This document shows positions 33,239 to 40,431 of a stretch of DNA of 64,000 bases, in pieces (the stretch's first letter is position 1; every line of letters starts with the position of its first letter). The notes under the pieces were generated by a model, which saw only the letters and a list, made by a program, of their open reading frames with translations, had not been told where the DNA came from and did not search any database. Source of the DNA: Bacteroidaceae bacterium (lineage in GTDB: Bacteria; Bacteroidota; Bacteroidia; Bacteroidales; Bacteroidaceae). The stretch is from NCBI GenBank assembly GCA_017455585.1, contig JAFSZU010000160.1, forward strand, positions 1-64,000, written 5' to 3'. Position numbers and translations under genes: made by a program.

Positions 33239-34764
33239 GGTTCATTCCTCCTTTCCTGTATCACGTCCTCATAGGGTTTCAGGCTCGCACCCCGCTTGCT
33301 TGTGCGGCGGTAGAGCAGGTCATAGCTCAAAGTGATGCCCGCCCGTGTCGGACCAATCCAATTGAAACGGTACTGCCGTTTCTTGAACAGGTCGGGTGAC
33401 TCTGTCCAGCGGTAGTAGTAGCGGTGGTCACGGTAGTTGGGGTTGACAAGGTTCTCATACTGGAACGGGTCATATCGGCAGCCCATCCAACCCACCTGCA
33501 CGCCGACCTCCATGCGCCAGTGACCTTTGCGGCTCAGGGGTGTCACATAGCCGATGCCCACGCCGGCACCTATGCCCTCTCCCTTCCAGCCTTTGTCGGC
33601 ATTGAAGCCAATCTCAAACAGACCACCGTGGACGTAGCCTTGCAGGTATAGCCCCCGGAAGGCGGCTCCCTCTCCCGGCGTGTTGCGGAGAATGTCGCCC
33701 GAACGCAGGTAGTAGCGTGTTTCCACCTGATAGTTGCGCATCTGGAAAAACTTATGAGCACCGTAGTCGCGCCACCAGGGACAGTCGAACGATGCGCCAT
33801 AGGTGAAGTGGCCGTGCAGCGGGAAATACTCGATGGCCACATTGGGAATGGGGCACCAGCGGTCATAGCCTGGCACGTAAGCAACATCTAACAGCAGATT
33901 GCTCTTCACAGCCAACACCTCGCGGCGTGACAGCCGGAGCGTGTCACAGACAGGGGGAGGTGGAGGCACCTTCTCTGTCTTCGATGATGTGCCGACGGTG
34001 GACTGACGAGTTGCCGTCGCCCGTTGCAGGGAATCTGGCTCAGGCTGTTGGTCATTTGGCGCTGCAGGTTTCTTGGCAAACAGGAATATGCGGGAGGCGC
34101 GTAACTGAGGATAATAGGATTTCAGCAACCGTCTCCATAGTTGTCCCCGGTGGTATTGCTGCAAGCGGCTCTTGAGCGTGGTAATATCATTCTGTGGCAG
34201 ATATTGGTCGCACAAAGACTTGACGTAGGCGTAGTCGGGGTCATCTGCCTGGGCCATCATGATACATAGGGAACGGTAGTCTTCGATGTCAATTTCAACC
34301 AACAGACTTTGCTCATTGAGTGGTATCGCCAGACGTGAGTTGAAGAAATCCCGCAATGCTGCTGAGCGTTGTTGGGCAAGTATCTTGTTGCCGCGTAACG
34401 GACCTTCTGGCGAGGCGGTACCATGTATCATAACGCGGTATAGCTCCAGGCTGTCAGCATTGATGCGCGGGATTACCTCATACATCAGTTCATGCAGCAG
34501 ACTGTCATTGGACGGCAGATCATATTTGTTGACGGGGAAGACGACCTTGCCCGCCAAATGGATGAAATCCTCCTTGCTCAACCAGGCAAGGCTGTCATTC
34601 TCAACAAAGCGGATATAGGGGAAACGTGAATAATACGAACTATCAACAGACATCACTCGCTTCTGGCCATGCACACAAAAATGCATCACCATCAACATAA
34701 GAAACAGACCGAAACGCTGTCCTATTATCTTTGTTGAACGATTACAATAATATCTGTTATTCAT
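33235..34764 (-). CDS. DUF3575 outer-membrane protein with OmpA-like N-terminal region
   Basis: A 509-residue protein with an N-terminal signal anchor (FGLFLMLMVMHFCVHGQ). An OmpA-like part follows (VVFPVNKYDLPSNDSLLHEL... GTASPEGPLRGNKILAQQRS, the peptidoglycan-binding-type motif), then a Pro-rich linker (VPPPPPV). The DUF3575 domain comes last (LAVKSNLLLDVAYVPG, NVAIEYFPLHGHFTYG, GIGAGVGIGYVTPLSRKGHWRMEVG). It is the first gene of the fimbrial operon and has its own canonical promoter. It may tie the fimbrial base to the cell wall. Confidence 0.85.
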   Translation of the reverse strand: MNNRYYCNRSTKIIGQRFGLFLMLMVMHFCVHGQKRVMSVDSSYYSRFPYIRFVENDSLAWLSKEDFIHLAGKVVFPVNKYDLPSNDSLLHELMYEVIPRINADSLELYRVMIHGTASPEGPLRGNKILAQQRSAALRDFFNSRLAIPLNEQSLLVEIDIEDYRSLCIMMAQADDPDYAYVKSLCDQYLPQNDITTLKSRLQQYHRGQLWRRLLKSYYPQLRASRIFLFAKKPAAPNDQQPEPDSLQRATATRQSTVGTSSKTEKVPPPPPVCDTLRLSRREVLAVKSNLLLDVAYVPGYDRWCPIPNVAIEYFPLHGHFTYGASFDCPWWRDYGAHKFFQMRNYQVETRYYLRSGDILRNTPGEGAAFRGLYLQGYVHGGLFEIGFNADKGWKGEGIGAGVGIGYVTPLSRKGHWRMEVGVQVGWMGCRYDPFQYENLVNPNYRDHRYYYRWTESPDLFKKRQYRFNWIGPTRAGITLSYDLLYRRTSKRGASLKPYEDVIQERRNEP

Positions 34765-34775
34765 CTAATGAAGTG

Positions 34776-34807
34776 CAAAAGTACGCACTTCCCGTTTATC
34801 GCACAAA
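34776..34807 (-). promoter_or_regulatory. Promoter of the fimbrial / giant-protein operon
   Basis: On the minus strand TTTG (34807-34804) is followed after 20 nt by TACTTTTG (34783-34776), an exact Bacteroidetes -33/-7 pair. The -7 element ends 11 nt before the ATG at 34764. No inverted repeats of the fim/mpi type flank it within the visible 200 bp, so no invertible-promoter switch is evident. Confidence 0.8.
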
Positions 34808-34939
34808 AAATACGACAATAGTTTGTGCGGAAGCAAACAGGATTTAACATTTTTTATGTCTTGCCTTGATATTTGTCTCATAATTGCGGGCTTCTTTCAG
34901 TTTTTTCCTCGAATGGCTTTTAATATTATTTTTTTTGTG

Positions 34940-34947
34940 TACTTTTG
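34940..34947 (+). promoter_or_regulatory. Promoter -7 element for the ABC-F gene
   Basis: TACTTTTG, exact TAnnTTTG match, 19 nt upstream of the ATG at 34967; divergent from the fimbrial operon promoter about 160 bp away. Confidence 0.6.
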
Positions 34948-34966
34948 CGCCGCAAAGAACGCAACG

Positions 34967-37024
34967 ATGGTTTCCGTAGAACACCTAAGCATAGAATTCA
35001 GCGCGCGTCCGTTGTTCACCGACGTGAGTTTTGTGGTGAACGACCGCGACCGCATTGCACTGACGGGCAAGAATGGGGCGGGGAAGAGCACGCTCATGAA
35101 AATGATGGCGGGTCTGCAGGCCCCCACCGCTGGCACCGTCAACAAACCGAGAGGCACCACCATCGGTTATCTGCCGCAGGTGATGGAACTCTCTGGCGAG
35201 CGCACGGTGATGGACGAGACCCTCTTGGCCTTCGACCATATCCGCGAGTTGCAAAAGGACATCGAGCAGATGAAGCAGGAGATGGCCAGCCGCACCGACT
35301 ACGAGACAGAGAACTATATGGCTCTGTGCGAGCGCTACAGCCACGCCGAGGAGCATTTCCAGATGATGGGCGGCATGAACTTCCGTGCCGAGGTGGAGCG
35401 CACTTTGCAAGGCCTGGGTTTTGAGCGCACAGACTTTGACCGCCCCACCCGCGAGTTGTCCGGGGGATGGCGTATGCGCATCGAACTGGCCAAGCTCTTG
35501 TTGCGACAGCCGGATGTCCTGCTTCTCGACGAACCCACCAACCACCTGGACATCCAGAGTATTCAGTGGCTGGAGCAATACCTCATGCAGCGCGCCGGGG
35601 CTCTTATCCTTGTCTCCCATGACCGCGCTTTCATGAACAACGTCACCACCCGCACCATCGAAATCACTTGCGGTCGCATCTGGGATTACAAGGTGAAGTA
35701 TGACGAGTACGTGCGGTTGCGGGCCGAGCGGCGAGAACAGCAACTGCGCGCCTACGAGAACCAGCAGAAGGAGATTGCCGACCTCAAGGATTTTATCGAG
35801 CGCTTCCGCTACAAGCCCACCAAGGCCGTGCAGGTGCAGGAGCGCATCAAACAGCTCAACCGCATCATTCCTATTGAGGTGGATGAGGTCGATAACTCAT
35901 CACTTCACCTCAAGTTCCCGCCGTGCCAGCGCAGCGGCGATTTTCCCCTCATCATCGAAGACCTCCGCAAAGCATACCCCGCCAGCACTAATGCGGTCGG
36001 GTGTCCCGCGTATTCGCGGGGAGAGCATGAGGTGATCTCCCACGTCAACCTCACCATCCGCCGCGGCGAGAAGGTGGCTTTTGTGGGGCGCAACGGTGAA
36101 GGCAAATCCACCCTCGTCAAGTGCATCCTCGGGGAAATCCCCTTTGAGGGTAGCCTGAAGGTGGGGCACAATGCACAAATCGGCTACTTCGCACAGAACC
36201 AGGCACAGCTTCTTGACCCTGAACTCACCGTCTTTGACACCATCGACCGCGTGGCCACCGGCGACATCCGCACCCGCATCCGCGACATCCTCGGAGCCTT
36301 CATGTTCGGTAGCGACGCCATTGACAAGAAAGTGAAAGTGCTCTCTGGCGGCGAGCGCAGTCGCTTGGCCATGATTAAGCTCCTGCTCCAACCTGTCAAC
36401 TTCCTTATCCTTGACGAACCCACCAACCACCTCGACCTCCAGTCCAAGGATGTGCTGAAGGAGGCCATCGCCGCCTTCGACGGCACCGTCATTGTGGTTT
36501 CCCACGACCGCCAATTCCTCGACGGCCTCGTCTCCAAGGTCTATGCCTTTGCTGGTGGCCGGGTAAGAGAGCATCTTGGCGGCATTTATGACTGGATAAG
36601 AGAAAACTCCGGCAGACCCACCCCCCAACCCCTCCCTGTGAGGGGGGGGAGTAGTCACCTTCAAGATGTAGGGGGCAAGATGTTTGTCAAAGAGGTTTCA
36701 CCAACCAGGAACACACAATCAGCAAAGGATTCTTCTCCCCTCCCTCATAGGGAGGGGTCAGGGGGTGGGTCTGTCAGTTCTTCTTCCTACGAAGCCCAGA
36801 AAGCCCTCTCCCGCCAACGCAAGAAGCTGGAAAAGGCTATCTCAGAAGCAGAAACTGAAATCACCGAGACAGAGGCCGTCATCCACCTCCTTGAAGACCG
36901 CATGTCCACCCCCGAAGGAGCCGCAGACACTTCCCTCTACGAGAAGCACGCCCGTTTCAAAGCCAAGCTCGAAGATGCAGAGGCCCGCTGGCTCGAAGCC
37001 TCCGAGGCTCTCGCCGCCCTATGA
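34967..37024 (+). CDS. ABC-F family ATP-binding protein
   Basis: A soluble twin-ATPase of the ABC-F class (EttA/Uup-like), which acts on the ribosome. NBD1 has GKNGAGKST, ELSGGWRMR and LLLDEPTNHLD; NBD2 has GRNGEGKST, LSGGERSRLAM and LILDEPTNHLD. The linker (RPTKAVQ-type region, here FRYKPTKAVQVQERIKQL) lies between, and a C-terminal coiled coil closes the protein (KALSRQRKKLEKAISEAETEI). ATG 34967 (MVSVEHLSIEF) follows the promoter by 19 nt. Two oddities: a short GC palindrome adds residues at the start of NBD2 (SRGEHE region), and a 161-bp inverted-repeat element is inserted in frame before the coiled coil, adding about 54 residues. Upstream in-frame codons are not used, because they precede the promoter. 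Confidence 0.92.
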   Translation: MVSVEHLSIEFSARPLFTDVSFVVNDRDRIALTGKNGAGKSTLMKMMAGLQAPTAGTVNKPRGTTIGYLPQVMELSGERTVMDETLLAFDHIRELQKDIEQMKQEMASRTDYETENYMALCERYSHAEEHFQMMGGMNFRAEVERTLQGLGFERTDFDRPTRELSGGWRMRIELAKLLLRQPDVLLLDEPTNHLDIQSIQWLEQYLMQRAGALILVSHDRAFMNNVTTRTIEITCGRIWDYKVKYDEYVRLRAERREQQLRAYENQQKEIADLKDFIERFRYKPTKAVQVQERIKQLNRIIPIEVDEVDNSSLHLKFPPCQRSGDFPLIIEDLRKAYPASTNAVGCPAYSRGEHEVISHVNLTIRRGEKVAFVGRNGEGKSTLVKCILGEIPFEGSLKVGHNAQIGYFAQNQAQLLDPELTVFDTIDRVATGDIRTRIRDILGAFMFGSDAIDKKVKVLSGGERSRLAMIKLLLQPVNFLILDEPTNHLDLQSKDVLKEAIAAFDGTVIVVSHDRQFLDGLVSKVYAFAGGRVREHLGGIYDWIRENSGRPTPQPLPVRGGSSHLQDVGGKMFVKEVSPTRNTQSAKDSSPLPHREGSGGGSVSSSSYEAQKALSRQRKKLEKAISEAETEITETEAVIHLLEDRMSTPEGAADTSLYEKHARFKAKLEDAEARWLEASEALAAL
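36005..36020. repeat. Small GC palindrome inside the ABC-F gene
   Basis: CCCGCG-TATT-CGCGGG lies in frame at the start of NBD2, where family members normally have only a few residues between the first strand and the next. Its left flank GTCGGGTGTC resembles the flank GTCGGGTATG of the palindrome at 37069. Confidence 0.7.
36613..36773. mobile_element. MITE-like inverted-repeat element inserted in frame in the ABC-F gene
   Basis: The ends CAGACCCACCCCC... (36613-36638) and its complement (36748-36773) match at 23 of 26 positions by eye. Each end carries an internal CCCCTCCCT/AGGGAGGGG hairpin. The 161-bp segment encodes a Pro/Gly/Ser-rich insert between NBD2 and the C-terminal coiled coil without disrupting the frame. 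There is no transposase inside. Confidence 0.8.
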
Positions 37025-37068
37025 TTCCATTAGCTATCATCATCAAACATCAACCCTCCGTCGGGTAT

Positions 37069-37087
37069 GCCGCTGTACCACAGCGGC
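37069..37087. repeat. Small GC palindrome between the ABC-F and peptidase genes
   Basis: GCCGCTG-TACCA-CAGCGGC, 7-bp perfect stem. The left flank is shared with the ABC-F palindrome, while the stem sequence differs in both arms. Confidence 0.7.
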
Positions 37088-37118
37088 CACACTGCAATCC
37101 AATCAAAACAACATCATA

Positions 37119-39152
37119 ATGAAACTCAAAAACCTCCTCGCCATCATGGCAATCCTCTCCCTCCTCGCTGCCTGCACAGGCCAGCAGAAATCCCTCACCA
37201 CAGGCATCGACCTGGCTAACCTCGACACCACCGCCGTGCCCGGCACGGACTTCTTCCGTTTTGCCACTGGCGGCTGGAACGATGCTCACCCCCTCACCGC
37301 CGAGTACGCTCGCTTCGGCAGCTTCGACCAGCTGGCCGAGAACAACAACACCCAACTGCGAGAACTCATAGAGAACGTGGCCGCACAGCAGAACCAGCCC
37401 GGCAGTATCGCCGACAAGATTGCACAGATGTATAACAGCGTGATGGACAGCGTCTCGCTGAACAAACAGGGCATCGAGCCTATTCGCAAAGACCTCCAGC
37501 GCATTGACGGTGTCTATGACAAACCCGAACTCTTCCGCCTCTACGCCGGCTTGCAGGCCGAGGGCATCGACGGCCTCTTTGGTTACTACATCAACGCCGA
37601 CATCAAAAACAGCGCCATGAACCTCCTGCAAATCTGGCAGGACGGCCTCGTCATGGGGCAGAAGGAATACTACCTCGACACCGACTCCGCCACCACCGCC
37701 ATCCGCGAAGCCTATAAGCAGTACATGGCCAAGCTCTTCCTGCGCTGCAAGGTGGCCACCGAGGAAGAGATGGATGCCCGTGTGCGTGGCGTCCTCGACC
37801 TGGAGACCCGTCTGGCACGCATCTCCCGCAGCCGTACAGAGTTGCGTGATGACGAGAAGAACTATAACAAGATGTCCTATGACTCTCTTCTCGCTACCTT
37901 CCCCGGCATCGACTGGAACTTTTATTTCAGCGTTCAGGGAGCCAAGGGCATCAAGGAGGTGAGCGTCGGACAGCCCGAGGTCATCCATGAGATAGAAGCC
38001 ATCTGGCAGCAGGCAGACCTCGCCGTGCTCAAGGACTACGTGCGCTGGCAGCTCATCAACGCCGCTGCCGGATGCCTCGACGATGAGACACGTGCCGCCA
38101 ACTTCGACTTCTTCGGTCGTGCCATGCAGGGCAAGCAGGAAGACCGCCCGCGCTGGAAGCGTGCCGTCTCGGCCACACAGGGCGCCCTCGGAGAGGCCAT
38201 CGGTCAACTCTACGTGGAGAAATACTTCCCCGCTGCTGCCAAGGAGCGCATGATACAGCTCGTGCGCAACCTGCAAGTGGCACTCGGACAGCGCATCGAT
38301 GCCCAAGACTGGATGAGCGACAGCACCAAGGCCGTGGCCCATGAGAAGCTGGATGCCTTCATTGTCAAAGTGGGCTATCCCGACAAGTGGAAGGACTACT
38401 CCGAGCTGGAGATTGGCCGCAACTTCTGGGAAAACGTCAAGGCTACCGCCCTCTGGCGCACCCACGACGAGATCCGCCGCAAACTCAACCAGCCCGTGGA
38501 TAACACCGAGTGGTACATGACCCCGCAGACCGTCAACGCCTACTACAACCCCACCACCAACGAGATCTGCTTCCCCGCCGGCATCCTGCAGCCGCCCTTC
38601 TTCGACATGCAGGCCGACGATGCCTTCAACTACGGTGCCATCGGCGTGGTCATCGGTCATGAGATGACGCACGGCTTCGATGACCAGGGGGCCAAGTTCG
38701 ACAAGGACGGCAACCTGCGCCAGTGGTGGACCGAGGAGGATACACGCCGCTTCGAGGAGCGCACACACGTCATGCGCGACTTCTTCAATAACATCGAGGT
38801 GCTGCCCGGCCTCTGCGGCAACGGACAGCTCACCCTCGGCGAGAACATGGCCGACCACGGAGGTCTGCAAGTGGCCTTCCAAGCTTTCAAGAATGCCACG
38901 GCTGCCGCTCCCCTCAAGGACGAGGATGGCTTCACGCCCGAGCAGCGCTTCTTCCTCGCTTACGCCGGCGTCTGGGCCGGTAACGTCCGCGACGAGGAAA
39001 TCCGCAACCGCACCAAGTCAGACCCGCACTCCCTCGGTCGCTGGCGCGTCAATGGTGCACTGCCCCACATCGATGCGTGGTACGAGGCCTTCCACATCAC
39101 CGAGTCCGACCCCATGTTTGTCCCCAAAGCCGACCGCGTAACCATCTGGTAA
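37119..39152 (+). CDS. M13 (neprilysin/PepO) family metallopeptidase, lipoprotein
   Basis: A 677-residue zinc endopeptidase, exported as a lipoprotein (MKLKNLLAIMAILSLLAAC, lipobox LLAAC). After the signal comes the TDFFRFATGGW start of the M13 N-domain, then the catalytic core. NAYYNP binds substrate backbone, HEMTH (near residue 514) supplies two zinc ligands and the catalytic Glu, and ENMAD (near residue 575) supplies the third zinc ligand. The end KADRVTIW matches the family, although M13 proteins often end CRVW, so the terminal residues differ slightly. ATG 37119 is chosen because the longer frame upstream lies inside the ABC-F gene. Probably acts on peptides in the periplasm or at the surface. 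Confidence 0.93.
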   Translation: MKLKNLLAIMAILSLLAACTGQQKSLTTGIDLANLDTTAVPGTDFFRFATGGWNDAHPLTAEYARFGSFDQLAENNNTQLRELIENVAAQQNQPGSIADKIAQMYNSVMDSVSLNKQGIEPIRKDLQRIDGVYDKPELFRLYAGLQAEGIDGLFGYYINADIKNSAMNLLQIWQDGLVMGQKEYYLDTDSATTAIREAYKQYMAKLFLRCKVATEEEMDARVRGVLDLETRLARISRSRTELRDDEKNYNKMSYDSLLATFPGIDWNFYFSVQGAKGIKEVSVGQPEVIHEIEAIWQQADLAVLKDYVRWQLINAAAGCLDDETRAANFDFFGRAMQGKQEDRPRWKRAVSATQGALGEAIGQLYVEKYFPAAAKERMIQLVRNLQVALGQRIDAQDWMSDSTKAVAHEKLDAFIVKVGYPDKWKDYSELEIGRNFWENVKATALWRTHDEIRRKLNQPVDNTEWYMTPQTVNAYYNPTTNEICFPAGILQPPFFDMQADDAFNYGAIGVVIGHEMTHGFDDQGAKFDKDGNLRQWWTEEDTRRFEERTHVMRDFFNNIEVLPGLCGNGQLTLGENMADHGGLQVAFQAFKNATAAAPLKDEDGFTPEQRFFLAYAGVWAGNVRDEEIRNRTKSDPHSLGRWRVNGALPHIDAWYEAFHITESDPMFVPKADRVTIW

Positions 39153-39164
39153 TTGTTTAATGCA

Positions 39165-39247
39165 TAATTCACAATTCATAATGCATAATGAGTCTGCATC
39201 TGATGTCAATTATGAATTATGAATTGTGAATTATGAATTGTGAATTA
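39165..39247. repeat. AT-rich inverted repeat between the peptidase gene and metA
   Basis: TAATTCACAATTCATAAT (39165-39182) is perfectly complementary to 39216-39233 and again to 39230-39247, two tandem copies of the right arm. It can form alternative 18-bp hairpins in the transcript between the two genes. This ATTATGAATTGTGAATTA sequence resembles interspersed repeats common in Bacteroidales intergenic DNA. Confidence 0.8.
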
Positions 39248-39252
39248 GTTCA

Positions 39253-40206
39253 ATGCCTCTCACCCTACCTGACCGCCTACCAGCCATCGACCTGCTGAAG
39301 CAGGAGAACATCTTCGTCATGGGCACCAGCCGTGCTGCCACGCAGGACATCCGGCCCCTGCGCATCGTGGTGCTCAACCTCATGCCCATCAAGATTACCA
39401 CCGAGACCGACCTCATCCGCGTCCTCTCCAACACGCCCTTGCAGCTGGAACTTGTCTTCATGAAGATCAAGAGCCACACCAGCAAGAACACGCCCGTGGA
39501 GCACATGCGGGCGTTCTACCGTGACTTCGAGGTGCTGCGACATGAGAAGTTCGACGGCATGATCATCACGGGTGCACCCGTGGAGCATCTGGACTTCGAG
39601 GGTGTCACCTATTGGCAGGAGATGACCGAGATCTTTGATTGGGCGCGCACACACGTCACCTCCACCCTCTACATCTGCTGGGCGGCACAGGCGGGCCTCT
39701 ATTATCATTACGGCGTTCCCAAGTACCCCCTGCCCGCCAAGATGTTCGGCATCTTCCCGCAGACACCCCTCCTGCCGCGCCTACCCATCTTCCGCGGCTT
39801 CGATGATATCTTCTACATGCCGCACAGCCGCCACACCGAGATCCACCGCGCCGACATCGAGGCTGTTACCGTTCCCTCGGATTCTCCCGAGGGTCAAGCC
39901 TCCTCCCCCCTCACCATCATCGCCGAGTCCCCCGAGTCTGGTGTCAGCATCGTCATGGCGCGCCAGGGCCGTGAGTTCTTCATCACCGGCCACCTCGAAT
40001 ACTCCCCCATGACCCTCGACACCGAGTATCGTCGCGACCTCGGCAAAGGGCTGCCCATCGACCTGCCCAAGCATTACTACAAAGACGACAACCCCGACCT
40101 CGGCCCCCTCGTCACCTGGCGCGCCCATGCCAACCTCTTCTTCACCAACTGGCTCAACTACTACGTCTATCAGGAGACCCCCTACGACATCACTGCCATC
40201 CACTAA
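39253..40206 (+). CDS. metA: Homoserine O-acyltransferase MetA, predicted acetyl-CoA-specific
   Basis: First committed step of methionine synthesis: acylation of homoserine. The catalytic cysteine is Cys142 in ICWAAQAGLYYHYG and the catalytic pair is His247 and Glu249 in TGHLEYSP. In MetA/MetX literature the residue at 111 decides the acyl donor: Glu favours acetyl-CoA and Gly succinyl-CoA. Here residue 111 is Glu (TGAPVEHLDFE), so acetyl-CoA is predicted. His and Glu sit 12 positions later than in E. coli (235/237), although Cys142 is unshifted, because an in-frame palindrome adds residues around SDSPEGQASS. The start ATG is clear; the upstream gap holds only an AT-rich inverted repeat, with no visible riboswitch. 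Confidence 0.93.
   Translation: MPLTLPDRLPAIDLLKQENIFVMGTSRAATQDIRPLRIVVLNLMPIKITTETDLIRVLSNTPLQLELVFMKIKSHTSKNTPVEHMRAFYRDFEVLRHEKFDGMIITGAPVEHLDFEGVTYWQEMTEIFDWARTHVTSTLYICWAAQAGLYYHYGVPKYPLPAKMFGIFPQTPLLPRLPIFRGFDDIFYMPHSRHTEIHRADIEAVTVPSDSPEGQASSPLTIIAESPESGVSIVMARQGREFFITGHLEYSPMTLDTEYRRDLGKGLPIDLPKHYYKDDNPDLGPLVTWRAHANLFFTNWLNYYVYQETPYDITAIH
39874..39893. repeat. Small palindrome inside metA
   Basis: CCCTCGG-ATTCTC-CCGAGGG, perfect 7-bp stem, at the place where MetA gains 12 residues relative to the E. coli enzyme. Confidence 0.75.
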
Positions 40207-40219
40207 TAATGATATGAAT

Positions 40220-40378
40220 AACCACAGATTTCTTGAAGTGTCAAGCGTCTCTTCGAGCCGAGCGCACAGATTAAACAGATTCTTTGCAGCCTCTAATCCG
40301 TGTAATTGAGTTCATAATTGCACAGATTTAAGAAGACAGCAGAAGATGAATCTGTTAAATCCGTGTAATCTGTGGTTT
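40220..40378. repeat. Inverted-repeat element between metA and the U32 gene
   Basis: The ends AACCACAGATT and AATCTGTGGTT are inverted. Internal ACAGATTAAACAGATT and AATCTGTTAAATCCGTG blocks extend the pairing. The 159-bp element fills most of the gap and has no coding potential; the remaining 50 nt to the U32 start contain no clear promoter. Confidence 0.75.
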
Positions 40379-40431
40379 ATATAAAATAATGTTGCTGCGT
40401 AAATGAAACGTGATAGAAAGAAGAGTGAATA

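Noticed and set aside
34765..34966. Invertible fimbrial promoter
   Set aside because: No inverted repeats flank the promoter and no recombinase gene is adjacent.
37050..38882. 610-codon open frame on the minus strand opposite the M13 peptidase gene
   Set aside because: It mirrors the codon-biased peptidase gene, has no domain or start context, and the peptidase on the other strand has full catalytic motifs.
39153..39252. SAM-type riboswitch ahead of metA
   Set aside because: The 100-nt gap consists of an AT-rich repeated inverted repeat with no riboswitch core sequence.
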